Source of the DNA: CBDEFX01 sp965237635
GTDB taxonomy: Bacteria > Chloroflexota > Dehalococcoidia > Lucifugimonadales > CAUZJF01
DNA length: 64,000 nucleotides
Direction of reading: 5' to 3'
Assembly (NCBI GenBank): GCA_965237635.1
Contig: CBDEFX010000001.1
Span: 1,488,001-1,552,000 of the forward strand
Of the stretch, positions 27,185 through 35,690 are shown one piece after another; position 1 is the stretch's first letter; the number at the start of each line of letters is the position of its first letter. The translations under genes and the position numbers were made by a program. The notes under the pieces are model-generated. The model was not told the DNA's origin and made no database searches. It worked only from the letters and a program-made list of their open reading frames with translations.

Positions 27185-27703
27185 ATGCAGGACCGAATAC
27201 AGGTCGTCGAAGGCGACATCACCAAGCAACAGGTAGACGCTATCGTCAACGCTGCGAACACTACTCTGCTCGGTGGCGGTGGCGTCGACGGCGCGATTCA
27301 CCGCGCGGCCGGCCCCGAACTCCTTGAGGAGTGCCGAACGATAGGCGGCTGCCTGACCGGCGAAGCCAAAATCACCAAGGGCTATCGGCTGCCCGCGAAG
27401 TGGGTCATTCACACCGTCGGCCCAGTGTGGCATGGTGGCGACCAGGGCGAGGATGACCTGCTGGCCAGCTGCTACAGCAACAGCCTGGCGCTTGCTGAAG
27501 AGCACGGCGTCACGTCAGTAGCCTTCCCGGCCATCAGCACCGGCGCATACCGCTTTCCGTTGGAGCGCGCAACCAAGATCGCCATCGACGAGACTAGGTC
27601 TTTTTTAGCGCAAAACTCGGCTATCGAAAAGGTCCTCTTCGTCTGCTTCAGTAAGACGGACTCCGAGACCTACGTAGCCGTCTTGGAGGGGCCGGACTTG
27701 TAG
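27185..27703 (+). CDS. macrodomain protein, O-acetyl-ADP-ribose deacetylase-like
   Basis: A 172-residue MacroD-type domain: VEGDITKQQVDAIVNAANT, the GGGGVDGAIHRAAG loop that holds the ADP-ribose, GEAKITKGYRLPAKWVIHTV and FPAISTGAYRFP. These residues match deacetylases of O-acetyl-ADP-ribose and mono-ADP-ribosyl hydrolases (YmdB-like). ATG 27185 is favoured over an upstream GTG at 27164 because it begins right before the conserved RIQVVEGDI strand. It stands alone, with a hairpin directly after its stop. Confidence 0.92.
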   Translation: MQDRIQVVEGDITKQQVDAIVNAANTTLLGGGGVDGAIHRAAGPELLEECRTIGGCLTGEAKITKGYRLPAKWVIHTVGPVWHGGDQGEDDLLASCYSNSLALAEEHGVTSVAFPAISTGAYRFPLERATKIAIDETRSFLAQNSAIEKVLFVCFSKTDSETYVAVLEGPDL

Positions 27704-27725
27704 AGACGCCCCGCTGGGGCGTCTC
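27703..27725 (+). terminator. GAGACGCCCC hairpin after macrodomain gene
   Basis: A 10-bp perfect stem, GAGACGCCCC/GGGGCGTCTC, with a 3-base loop begins at the last base of the stop codon. An 8-bp version recurs at 28794-28812, so it is also a dispersed palindrome. No T-run follows. Confidence 0.6.
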
Positions 27726-27735
27726 CGCCTACACC

Positions 27736-28734
27736 CTACACCGCAGGCAGCTTGGCCCTCGAGTGGTCCAGCACCGCTGGATTGATTACGTTATCCGGCA
27801 TCTTGCCCTGGAATACCCGCGCGACCTCTCCCGCGGCGCGTTCCTCCAACTCGAGGACCGCTTCCTGAGAGAAGAAGGCCGTGTGCGGGGTTGCGATCAC
27901 GTTCTTGAGCTGTAACAGACGATGGTCTAGTGGTGGCGCGACGTCCTCGACCACGTCCACTCCGGCGCCTGCGATCCGGCCCGATGTCAGAGCTTCGTAC
28001 ACGGCATCCTCGTCGATCAGACCGCCCCTGGCAGCATTGATCAGGAAGGCGTCCGGCTTCATCTGCGCAAGCTCGTTCTTCCCGATCATGTTCCTGGTCT
28101 CGGGAATCAGGGGGCTGTGGAGCGTAACAAAGTCGGACTCCCTGAGCAGCGTCGGTAAGTCCACCATCTGCGCTCCATGCTCCGCTACGGCCTCGGCAGA
28201 GATGATAGGGTCGTAGGCCAGCACCTCGAACCCGAAGGCCAGCGCCTTCGAGCAGACGGACCTCCCTATCCTCCCAAAGCCAACGACACCCAGCTTCTTG
28301 CCCCTCAGTCGCATGATGCGCATCCCGAGCCCTTCCGCTCCCCAGCCCTTGGTCTTCGTGGCGACGTCGAAGAGGACGATACGCCGGTTCCACGCCAGGA
28401 GCAGGGCCATGACGTGGTCCGAGACCTCGTCGACACAGTAGTCCGGCACGTACGTGACGACTATGCCCAGCTCCGTCGCGGTATCGACCGCAATATTGTC
28501 GACGCCGACCCCGTACCGCCCGACGACCACGCACTTCTCGGCCGCCCGGACAACCCTGTCGGTAACCTTGGCAAAACAGGTCAGGATGCCATCGACGTCC
28601 CTGGCTAGCTCGGTCAGCGTCTCCTCGCTACCGTCAGGCGCGACCACCAGCTCGGCGTCCGCCCCCGCCAACACAGCCCGCTCAGGCTCCATTGATGGCC
28701 ACACGTAGTCCGTTACCAGCACCTTCTTCGTCAT
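27736..28734 (-). CDS. D-isomer-specific 2-hydroxyacid dehydrogenase (C-terminal-binding-protein-like)
   Basis: A 332-residue NAD-dependent dehydrogenase. The cofactor loop is GVVGFGRIGR (about 149-158). The catalytic Arg is in NAARGGLID, the Glu in DVVEDVAP and the His in ATPHTAFFS, so the active site is complete. VGRYGVGVDNI and the C-terminal swap helix are typical. It oxidises D-2-hydroxyacids or reduces 2-ketoacids; phosphoglycerate is not specially indicated. It is a single gene preceded by a 670-bp repeat-rich stretch. Confidence 0.9.
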   Translation of the reverse strand: MTKKVLVTDYVWPSMEPERAVLAGADAELVVAPDGSEETLTELARDVDGILTCFAKVTDRVVRAAEKCVVVGRYGVGVDNIAVDTATELGIVVTYVPDYCVDEVSDHVMALLLAWNRRIVLFDVATKTKGWGAEGLGMRIMRLRGKKLGVVGFGRIGRSVCSKALAFGFEVLAYDPIISAEAVAEHGAQMVDLPTLLRESDFVTLHSPLIPETRNMIGKNELAQMKPDAFLINAARGGLIDEDAVYEALTSGRIAGAGVDVVEDVAPPLDHRLLQLKNVIATPHTAFFSQEAVLELEERAAGEVARVFQGKMPDNVINPAVLDHSRAKLPAV

Positions 28735-29410
28735 TCGGCTTCTCCTTGGCTCAGGGTGTCGGCCGCCGGATTCATCGATGGGTCCTTCCAGTCGACGCCC
28801 CGCTGGGGCGTCTCAGAAAGCCCTACCACAGTAAACGAAAGGCCCCCGCTGAACAAGAGCCCTCGACGAGCTCCCTCGATACGTCCCGATGCCGCATCGG
28901 GACTACTCGGGATGAACGGGTGGGTGAGTTTCCGTTCGTGGTGAGCCTGTCGAACCACTGATCAGCAGACCGGCCTTGCACAGAAATCAGCCATGCCTGT
29001 TACGTGCCGCACGATGTTGGATGAAAACACCGAGAGGCGGGCGCACGCAGTGCGCCTCTACACTCCCAACAAAGTGTGAGTTACCTGTTGGGCAACCGGA
29101 GGCTGGCCTCGCTCGACACGTCCCCCCGATGCCGCATCGGGGCGCCATCGGGACTACTCGGGACGAACGGGGTTGGTTAGGTTCTGAAAAAGTGTCTCAT
29201 TCTGTCTCATTGTGTCTCATTCAGCTACGGATTTTGCCGCTCCGCGGGACAGCGGGGCAAAAGAAATGAGACAGGCCCTGTCGGGTCCGTCCCATTAGGT
29301 TAAGTATAGCACCGATGTTCGCGATTGTCGAGCGGCGGGGTTGGGAGAGCGACTTCCTGTGCAAGGCCGTAGGGGCGGGTTTGTAACCCGCCCTCTCGCC
29401 GTTAGTGTGT
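28735..29410. repeat. repeat-rich intergenic region, no gene visible
   Basis: Several palindromes are packed here: GACGCCCC/GGGGCGTC (28794-28812), GTCCCGATGC/GCATCGGGAC (28883-28903), GTGGT-GAGCCTGTCGA-ACCAC (28932-28958), CCCCGATGC/GCATCGGGG (29124-29142) and GGGCGGGTTTGTAACCCGCCC (29373-29393). TGTCTCATT occurs three times with exact 10-base spacing at 29193, 29203 and 29213, and inverted at 29265-29273. No credible reading frame is seen. The region lies upstream of the dehydrogenase and downstream of dinG. Confidence 0.75.
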
Positions 29411-32257
29411 CTACCTGGCGAGCCAGCCTCGGACCTCGTCCGTCAGGTCGCTTCGTTTTGATGTCTTCAGAGTAACGTCGGGTAGTGAGTCGAGAAACGC
29501 TTTCCCGTACCTGCGCGAGATGATCCGACGGTCCAGAATGACGACCACGCCCCTATCGGTCTTGGTCCTGATCAGCCGGCCGAATCCCTGTCGCAGGCGC
29601 AGTATCGCCTGCGGGACGGCGTACTCATCGAACGGTTCGTCGTATAGTTCGGACCGCGACATGAACACCGGCTCGGTAGGAACCGAGAACGGCAGCCGCG
29701 CCACCAGCAGTACCTTCAGGGCCTCGCCCGCCAGGTCAACGCCCTCCCAGAAGCTTGCGGTACCTAGAAGTACCGACCGCGGGTTGTCCAAAAAGGTCCG
29801 GACTAGCTGGTGAGGGGGACCATCGATGCCTTGAGCCAGCACGTCGATCTCCTCGGCCTGAAGGCCCTCGCGAATCGCACCCGCGGTCTCCCTCAGGGAT
29901 GCGTGCGATGTGAACAGTGCCATCGTGCGGCCGCCCGCGGCGACGGTCGCGTCGGCGATGGCTTGTTGCATTGCCGAACGGTACTCCCAGGACGTCGGCT
30001 CCGGCATGTCTTCCGGGACGCACAAGAGAGCCGCCCGCTGGTAGTCAAACGGCGACCCGAGCAGCAGCTCGTCAGCATCGTTGAAGCCGGTCCTCCCACG
30101 TATGTGCTCGAAGGTCCCCTCAGTACTAAGGGTGGCGCCTGTAAGCACGACCGACTCTTTTTGTCCAAAAAGTAGCTCTTCGAGTTTCTCTCCCACATGG
30201 ATCGGGGCCGAATACAGTGTCAAATCCCCGGTGTGGGAGGACCGGTCCACCCAGTAGATCCCGTCCGGTTGCGGCTGCGGTACGAACTCGGCCAGCCGTT
30301 GGCGCAGCTCCGTGTTGCGCTGAAGGATTTCGGCCGTCTCTATCATGAGGCCCTCGTAGTCGGCAACGCCAGCCTGGTCGAGGCCTTCCAGCGCGGAGAT
30401 CAGTGCGTCTAGCTCCTTCCGTAGCTGCGCCAGGGACACGTCTACGGTCTCCCACTGGACCTCTAGCTCGGACCAGGCTGGCTGAGACCTGGTGGCGGAG
30501 GTGATCCGCGTCTGCTGCTCCGCGCTCGGGTTTTCGTCCACGATCTGGTCGATGAGTTGGCCGAGTAGCGCAAACATCCCCGCAAGGCTCTCCCGGACGG
30601 CCGGCAGCAGGCTCGTTATCCGGGCGGCAACCTCGTCGACCGTCGTCCTGCGAGTGTCCGCCGCGGACGAGGCTCTCAAGGACGTCGACACCGTGCTCAG
30701 TAGCCCCCGGTCGCCGCCCAGCAACTGCAGGTGGTCGTCGAAACTTCGCTGGCCTAGCTCGAACCCCAGGTGTCTGGTGGCCTCCTCCTCGAGGTGCTGG
30801 GCCTCGTCGACGATCAGGACGTCGTAGTCCGGGATCAGGGCACGACCTGCGGTAAGGTCTGACATCAGTAGGGCATGGTTCACTATCACCAGGTGTGCCG
30901 CTGCCGCCCGATCGCGGGCCGCTCTTAGAAAGCAGACGCCGTTCACACCGGTACACTCCCGGGCACCCTGGGCCGATAGCCGGTCCCAGGGCATCGCGGC
31001 GGTGCGTCTGCCCAGGTTCAACTCACTTCTGTCCCCTGCCGCCGTCGATCGGAGCCAGACCTGCACCTTGGCCAGCAGGCGGGCCTCGTCGTCGGAAAGG
31101 CTCTCACTGGAGCGAAGCGTCGACCATCGCCTCAGGCAGAGGTAGTTCGCGCGCCCCTTGAGCACGGCGAAGTTGAACTCGTCCCCCGCGAATCCGTCCA
31201 CTTCGGCCAGGGCTTCGACGGCCGCAGGTACGTCTTTGGTCAGAAGCTGCTCCTGAAGGTTGATTGTGTTGGTGGAGACGACCACGCGCCTGTTGTTCGT
31301 CATGGCGGCGAGGGCGGCCGGAAGCAGGTAGGCCAGTGACTTGCCCACTCCGGTGCCGGCTTCGACGATGAGGCGCTTTCCCTCGTTGATAGCGTTGGCC
31401 ACCGCTCGGGCCATCGCGATCTGCTCTTCCCGCTCCTCGAACCCGGGCATAGAGACATCTAGCCGCCCACCCTCTTTCAACAGCGAAGTGACCAGGTCAA
31501 GGTCTATCTTCTTGATCTTTTCGTTCGGACGCAGGATCGGCGCGTGGCGAAAGCGCTCCCTCAGATCTCGAATGTCGATACCCGTGGCCGATGTTGACTG
31601 CCGCGAAGGGGTATCTCCGGTCCGGGCGTGGTCGATGATCTTGTAGCTCGCCAGCCCTCTGAGGAAGTATGAAAGGACCCACGAGGAGCGAGATGCGAGC
31701 TGCTCCATATCGGCAAGCGTAAATACATCCAGTTCGGCAGCCATATCAGCGAGCTTGAGGAAGATGCCCCTGGCCGCGAGCGCGTCGTCCACCGCCCTGT
31801 GTGGCCGGGGATGAGAAATACCCAGCGTGTCGGCGAGCTTGGCCAGCGAGTACTCGCGGCTGTCCGGCATGAGGACGTACGCCAGGTCCCAGGTGTCGCA
31901 CCGAGGGTTCGAGAGCCTCAGGCCCTTCCTGTCGAGGAAGCCGAGATCGAACGCGATGTTGTGCCCGACGACTGGAGCAGAGCCGATGAAGGGCGCGAGA
32001 TCGCGTGCCACCTGCGAAAATGGCGGCGCGCGATCGATCTCTGCCTGAGCTATGCCGGTGAACCGTTGGATGAAAGTGCTCAGCTTTGCGGAAGGGTTGG
32101 CGAGCGAATGGAAGGTGTCGATAGTCCGGCTGCCCTGGAACTTTACGGCGGCCACCTCGATAATCTCGTCGGTATCCGGAGAGAGCCCCGTGGTCTCCAG
32201 GTCTAACGATACCCAGGTATCTTCGAGCGGCGAGCTGTACTGGTTAAGCAGTGTCAC
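29411..32257 (-). CDS. dinG: DinG-family helicase with N-terminal DEDDh exonuclease domain
   Basis: A 948-residue two-domain protein. Residues 1-170 form an epsilon-type 3'-5' exonuclease (SLDLETTGL, VVGHNIAFDLGFL, HRAVDDALA). The rest is an XPD/DinG-like superfamily 2 helicase with Walker A EAGTGVGKSLAYLLP, DEAQ box (IVDEAQHLEEEA), and Cys residues (YLC, ECTGVNGVC) that could bind a 4Fe-4S cluster. Motif VI reads RQGFGRLIR. It probably unwinds and trims DNA during repair or replication restart. The start is GTG. Length and motifs are complete. Confidence 0.93.
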   Translation of the reverse strand: MTLLNQYSSPLEDTWVSLDLETTGLSPDTDEIIEVAAVKFQGSRTIDTFHSLANPSAKLSTFIQRFTGIAQAEIDRAPPFSQVARDLAPFIGSAPVVGHNIAFDLGFLDRKGLRLSNPRCDTWDLAYVLMPDSREYSLAKLADTLGISHPRPHRAVDDALAARGIFLKLADMAAELDVFTLADMEQLASRSSWVLSYFLRGLASYKIIDHARTGDTPSRQSTSATGIDIRDLRERFRHAPILRPNEKIKKIDLDLVTSLLKEGGRLDVSMPGFEEREEQIAMARAVANAINEGKRLIVEAGTGVGKSLAYLLPAALAAMTNNRRVVVSTNTINLQEQLLTKDVPAAVEALAEVDGFAGDEFNFAVLKGRANYLCLRRWSTLRSSESLSDDEARLLAKVQVWLRSTAAGDRSELNLGRRTAAMPWDRLSAQGARECTGVNGVCFLRAARDRAAAAHLVIVNHALLMSDLTAGRALIPDYDVLIVDEAQHLEEEATRHLGFELGQRSFDDHLQLLGGDRGLLSTVSTSLRASSAADTRRTTVDEVAARITSLLPAVRESLAGMFALLGQLIDQIVDENPSAEQQTRITSATRSQPAWSELEVQWETVDVSLAQLRKELDALISALEGLDQAGVADYEGLMIETAEILQRNTELRQRLAEFVPQPQPDGIYWVDRSSHTGDLTLYSAPIHVGEKLEELLFGQKESVVLTGATLSTEGTFEHIRGRTGFNDADELLLGSPFDYQRAALLCVPEDMPEPTSWEYRSAMQQAIADATVAAGGRTMALFTSHASLRETAGAIREGLQAEEIDVLAQGIDGPPHQLVRTFLDNPRSVLLGTASFWEGVDLAGEALKVLLVARLPFSVPTEPVFMSRSELYDEPFDEYAVPQAILRLRQGFGRLIRTKTDRGVVVILDRRIISRRYGKAFLDSLPDVTLKTSKRSDLTDEVRGWLAR

Positions 32258-32513
32258 ATCTTACCTACGTTCCGACTAAGGCACGGCCCTTCGATACGTC
32301 CCGATGCGACATCGGGACTACTCAGGGTGAGCGGAGATAGGAACTCCCGCCAATCGAGAACCCTAGCTCAGTGCTGCATGGGGTAGGGGCACGGCATGCC
32401 GTGCCCCTACTACGCGAGCAAACGGAGCCCTTCCCAAAGGGTCTCCTGTCTACGCACAGCCACAGGGTGGCAGATCGATTGTAGATGCGGCGCGGGTGGC
32501 GGTCAATGAAGAG
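32258..32513. repeat. intergenic palindromes downstream of the ispE operon
   Basis: GTCCCGATG/CATCGGGAC (32298-32318) and a perfect 28-bp palindrome with arms GTAGGGGCACGGCA/TGCCGTGCCCCTAC (32383-32410) lie here. A diverged copy of the latter is at 47953-47980. No gene is visible. Confidence 0.75.
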
Positions 32514-32927
32514 TTAACCAGCGAGCCGGGGCAGCAGCCACCCAAAGATACCCGCAAACGTAAAGGTAAGAGCCGCGACGCCGACTGCAACCCGCCTCAC
32601 CAGTAGGGCCAGCGGCAACGCCACGACGATCGCTACAACCACAATTGACATGCTGAAAGCGAGATTGGGGCTCCCCAGACCGGCCGCCGGATCCTGCGAG
32701 CTGCTCGCCCTGTAGAGCAGCCCCATGGCCGCGCCGAGGATGCTCCAGAGCGGATAGGCCAGGATGACGAGCCCCATGGTGAGGGTCATCGGGCGGGCCC
32801 TGTCTACGAAGGTGCGCAATGTCGGAGGCGGATCTTTGGCCAGGAAGAAGAGCATGAGAGACCCGACGGTCACGAACACCGAGGCCATCGCCAGTCCGCT
32901 GACCGCTCCACTCAATGCATAGCTCAA
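32514..32927 (-). CDS. small membrane protein of unknown function
   Basis: A 137-residue protein with about four hydrophobic segments (GLAMASVFVTVGSLMLFFLA, LTMGLVILAYPLWSILGAAMG, SIVVVAIVVALPLALLV and a C-terminal FTFAGIFGWLLP). The start is TTG, overlapping the ispE stop by 4 bases, so it is translationally coupled to ispE. I do not recognise a family. Its position as the last gene of a ksgA-ispE operon is the only hint. Confidence 0.75.
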   Translation of the reverse strand: MSYALSGAVSGLAMASVFVTVGSLMLFFLAKDPPPTLRTFVDRARPMTLTMGLVILAYPLWSILGAAMGLLYRASSSQDPAAGLGSPNLAFSMSIVVVAIVVALPLALLVRRVAVGVAALTFTFAGIFGWLLPRLAG

Positions 32928-33790
32928 GCGGTCTTGTCCTCTGAAGGTTGCCAGGACGGGACAAGATGGGCCTCCCAGCCGTGTCGCTGCCGCAGCATCA
33001 GCTCGATCGCGGTCCCGTGCTCCTTTTGCGAAACGGGTGAAAAGAGCGACGGTCCGCTCCCAGCCAGATGTATCTCCCTCGCCCCCAGTGAATAGAACGC
33101 GTCCCGGTAGGCTTCGAGCGCCGGGAACGCCTGCAAGGCGACTTCATCGAATACGTTGAACAGGAACTGCGGAGGAACGTCGTTGCCTCCGCTGATTCGG
33201 GCCGCGAGCTTCCGGGTCAGGTCTCCCCGTGTGTAGTGAGCGGGTGAGAGACCGGCGTACAGCGACCCGGTCTTGTTTGGGAGCTCGATAGGCGGAGACA
33301 GGACCACGATCCACTTGAGCTCGGCCGCCGGCAGCGGACGGACGCGTTCTCCTCTCCCTTGCACCAATGCTGTGCCCCCATACAGGAAGAATGGCACGTC
33401 GGAGCCTAGTTGCGCCGCCAACGGGACCAAGTCGTCTGTGGATAGCCCCGTTCCCCATAGACGGTTGAGCCCCTTGAGTGTCGCGGCGGCGTCGGTACTT
33501 CCTCCACCGAGGCCTGCAGCGACCGGGATCTGTTTGCGAAGAGTGATGTGGGCACCTTGAGCGTAATTGGCGGTGTATTTGAGCAGGTGCGCGGCCTTGA
33601 GGGCCAAATTATCGGACGACACTAGCTCGGGGCGGTCGCACTCCAGAGTGACGTCGGCGGCGGGCTCGAGCGTGAGGGTGTCGTGCAGACTGACCGTCTG
33701 TACGATGCTGGCGATCTCGTGGTACCGGTCCTCGCGCCGCCCCAGTACCTCCAACGTGAGGTTGACCTTCGCGTGCGCCTCCAGCGTCAT
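32924..33790 (-). CDS. ispE: 4-diphosphocytidyl-2-C-methyl-D-erythritol kinase
   Basis: A 288-residue GHMP kinase. AKVNLTLEVLGRREDRYHEI at the N-terminus and the ATP loop PVAAGLGGGSTDAA (about 90-103) identify IspE, with the C-terminal AGSGPSLFSP motif. It phosphorylates CDP-methylerythritol in the MEP isoprenoid pathway in the cytoplasm. Its ATG shares a base with the TGA of ksgA (TGATG); a TTG one codon upstream is also possible. This ksgA-ispE coupling is common in bacteria. Confidence 0.95.
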   Translation of the reverse strand: MTLEAHAKVNLTLEVLGRREDRYHEIASIVQTVSLHDTLTLEPAADVTLECDRPELVSSDNLALKAAHLLKYTANYAQGAHITLRKQIPVAAGLGGGSTDAAATLKGLNRLWGTGLSTDDLVPLAAQLGSDVPFFLYGGTALVQGRGERVRPLPAAELKWIVVLSPPIELPNKTGSLYAGLSPAHYTRGDLTRKLAARISGGNDVPPQFLFNVFDEVALQAFPALEAYRDAFYSLGAREIHLAGSGPSLFSPVSQKEHGTAIELMLRQRHGWEAHLVPSWQPSEDKTA

Positions 33791-34707
33791 CAAGGGACAG
33801 CCCTGCTCGCCTGCTCCTCAGCTCTATCCGTCGTGTCTCGAAAGGCATCGTACAACCGGCCCCACTCGGGAAGGGAGAGCGTCTGGGGGCGCCGAGTCGG
33901 GTCGATACCCGCCCGCAGCAGCATCGCCCTCGTTTCCTCTGGTGAGATGTCGAGGCCGTGGCGGAGACAGTTGTGTATCTGCTTCCGGGGCGCGCTGAAG
34001 CCTGCCTTGACAAGGCGGAAGAAGCCCTCCGTAGAGTCGAGCGCCACCGCCGGCTGGTCGAGCACGTCGATGCGGACGACCGCCGACGTTACCTTGGGCG
34101 CAGGCCGGAAGGCGCGAGGCTGGACGTAGCAGACGACCTTCGGATTACCGTATAGCTGCGTTGCTACCGACAGCACGCGCATCTTTCCAGGCCTAGCGAC
34201 CATCTCCTGCGCCACCTCCCGCTGGACGGTGACGACCATCAGGGTAGGCTTGTGCTCCGCCTCCAGGAACCGCCTGATGATTGGAGATGCGGCGTAGTAC
34301 GGGAGGTTGGCAACGACCTTGTAGGCCGTGTCCGGGGCCACCATGGTGTCGATGTCGATGTCACGAGCGTCGGCCGTAACGACGTCAACGCCCGGCCGGT
34401 CGTGGAACTCGTGGGCCAGACGCTCGGCGAGGATCTCGTCCATTTCGACGGCAACCAAGCGCCCGGCACGCTCCGCGAGCGCCCGGGTCAAAAACCCGCG
34501 CCCCGGTCCCACCTCCACCACCACGTCGTCGGGCGAGAGGTCGGCGGCCTCGATGATCCGGCCGAGCACCCGCCGGTCGACGAGGAAGTGCTGGCCGAGC
34601 GATTTCTTAGCGCGAGGTCGGCCCGTCTCCTTGCTTGTCGCCTGCTCCGCCGAACTCTTCTCGGAGTTTACGATGAATGAAGCAGAAGTACTTTCAGTGA
34701 CATTCAT
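33790..34707 (-). CDS. rsmA: 16S rRNA adenine dimethyltransferase
   Basis: A KsgA/RsmA of about 305 residues. KKSLGQHFLVD at the start of the domain, motif I VVEVGPGRGFLT, VTADARDID and the catalytic NLPYYAASPI motif are all present, with the C-terminal AFRPAPKVTSAV. It dimethylates two adjacent adenines at the 3' end of 16S rRNA during small-subunit assembly. About 30 extra residues precede the domain. ATG 34707 is used; a slightly longer frame begins at 34722. It heads an operon with ispE. Confidence 0.95.
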   Translation of the reverse strand: MNVTESTSASFIVNSEKSSAEQATSKETGRPRAKKSLGQHFLVDRRVLGRIIEAADLSPDDVVVEVGPGRGFLTRALAERAGRLVAVEMDEILAERLAHEFHDRPGVDVVTADARDIDIDTMVAPDTAYKVVANLPYYAASPIIRRFLEAEHKPTLMVVTVQREVAQEMVARPGKMRVLSVATQLYGNPKVVCYVQPRAFRPAPKVTSAVVRIDVLDQPAVALDSTEGFFRLVKAGFSAPRKQIHNCLRHGLDISPEETRAMLLRAGIDPTRRPQTLSLPEWGRLYDAFRDTTDRAEEQASRAVP

Positions 34708-34764
34708 CAGAAGGTGTAACACTTGGCGCGTAAGGAGGGCGGAATGCGCGGAAGCGAGAACGGA

Positions 34765-35033
34765 CCGTGCACCTCCGCTTCGATCTTCCCCGAAGACGTG
34801 TCGTGTGGGAGGCGGCTCGAGTCAGGCTGACCTACGGCACCCGGAAGCTACTGCTTACCGCTGCTTCCTTCCGGACCTGACGGGATTCACAGGTTTCCGC
34901 CGCGCAGGACCCGGCTCTCAACACCACCACCCACGGACAGAGGACTCGAGAGTCGACCTCCGAGAGGAATTTAGCCTCGCTATAGCGGATTGCGAGTACA
35001 GGGCACCGCTAACTCCCCGCCTAGCACGGCCCT
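34765..35033 (-). ncRNA. ffs: signal recognition particle RNA, large (Alu-domain) type
   Basis: On the minus strand the 5' part contains GTGCTAGGCGGGGAGTTAGC and GGTGCCCTGTACTCGCAATC, the Alu domain of large bacterial SRP RNAs. The apical S domain shows CAGGTCCGGAAGGAAGCAGC, the most conserved SRP RNA segment, with the GGAA tetraloop closing the stem further on (GCAGCGGTAAGCAG). The flanking helix 5 arms pair (GTGGG with CCCAC, TTGAG with CTCGA). The 5' end is placed from the promoter; the 3' end is approximate. It scaffolds Ffh for membrane targeting. Confidence 0.93.
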
Positions 35034-35039
35034 GAAATC

Positions 35040-35068
35040 AGAGTACAGGGTACGAGGTACAGGGTCAA
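35040..35068 (-). promoter_or_regulatory. promoter of the SRP RNA gene
   Basis: On the minus strand TTGACC (35068-35063), a 17-base spacer and TACTCT (35045-35040) place transcription start near 35033, exactly where the conserved RNA begins. A four-tract G-rich run lies just upstream of the -35 box. Confidence 0.75.
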
Positions 35069-35074
35069 GGGTGT

Positions 35075-35097
35075 GGGGTTTGGGGTTGGGGTTGGGG
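35075..35097 (+). other. G-quadruplex-forming motif upstream of SRP RNA promoter
   Basis: Four runs of GGGG are separated by TTT, TT and TT. This fits an intramolecular G-quadruplex on the plus strand, 7 bases upstream of the SRP RNA -35 box. Confidence 0.7.
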
Positions 35098-35241
35098 TTT
35101 GAGCACCTCTTAGCCAGCGTGAATCTGAGATTACATTAAACCCCCCAGCGCTCAAAGCCAGGGAACAAACCCGGCAAACGTGACGTCTATATAAATAGCA
35201 GGCTGATCCGTAGCCGTATAAATCAACCCGAGGTGAGAGTG

Positions 35242-35690
35242 ATGAAAAAGCCGCAGATGGTCGCCACGATTCTAGTGATGGTGGCGCTGCTTTTGATAGG
35301 AGCAGCATGCGTAAGTGATGAAGCTAGTCCCGAAACCGCGGGCCTCAGCCCGCTTGGGCCCGAACAGGTTGCCCCAGCGTCCGGAGAGGCAAGAGATGAG
35401 GCTGATGACCCCTCGAGCGAGCAGGTCTCTTCGGGCATGATCATACCGCGGCCCAACACCATCGAGGACCTCGTAGGGCAGTCCCACGTTATCGTACTGG
35501 GCACTATCAGCTCTGTCGTCGGTGAGATCCGATTTGGGGCATATGGAGAGGACGGCAACCCAATTAGCGCTGGCGAGGAGCCTGGAACGCCGTATACAGA
35601 CTACGAGGTCCGGATCGAGAGCGTCCTGAAAGGTCGTAGTGGTGTTGAAGACGGAGGCGTACTCGTGCTGCGCATGTTCGGTCACCTAAC
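35242..35690 (+). pseudogene. lipoprotein, 3' end removed at IS1380 copy 2
   Basis: The start is ATG 35242 with GAGGTGA just upstream. A signal peptide with lipobox LLLIGAAC precedes an acidic linker and a domain with LVGQSHVIVLGTISSVVGE and YEVRIESVLKGRS. The frame then enters the IS end after VLVLRMFGHL, so the C-terminus is missing. I do not recognise a family. The matching 3' end is not found beyond the IS, where an opposite-strand gene begins, so sequence was lost here. Confidence 0.7.

Noticed and set aside
35060..35100. Telomere-like G-rich repeat indicating a chromosome end
   Set aside because: Unique sequence and essential genes continue on both sides; treated as a quadruplex motif instead.
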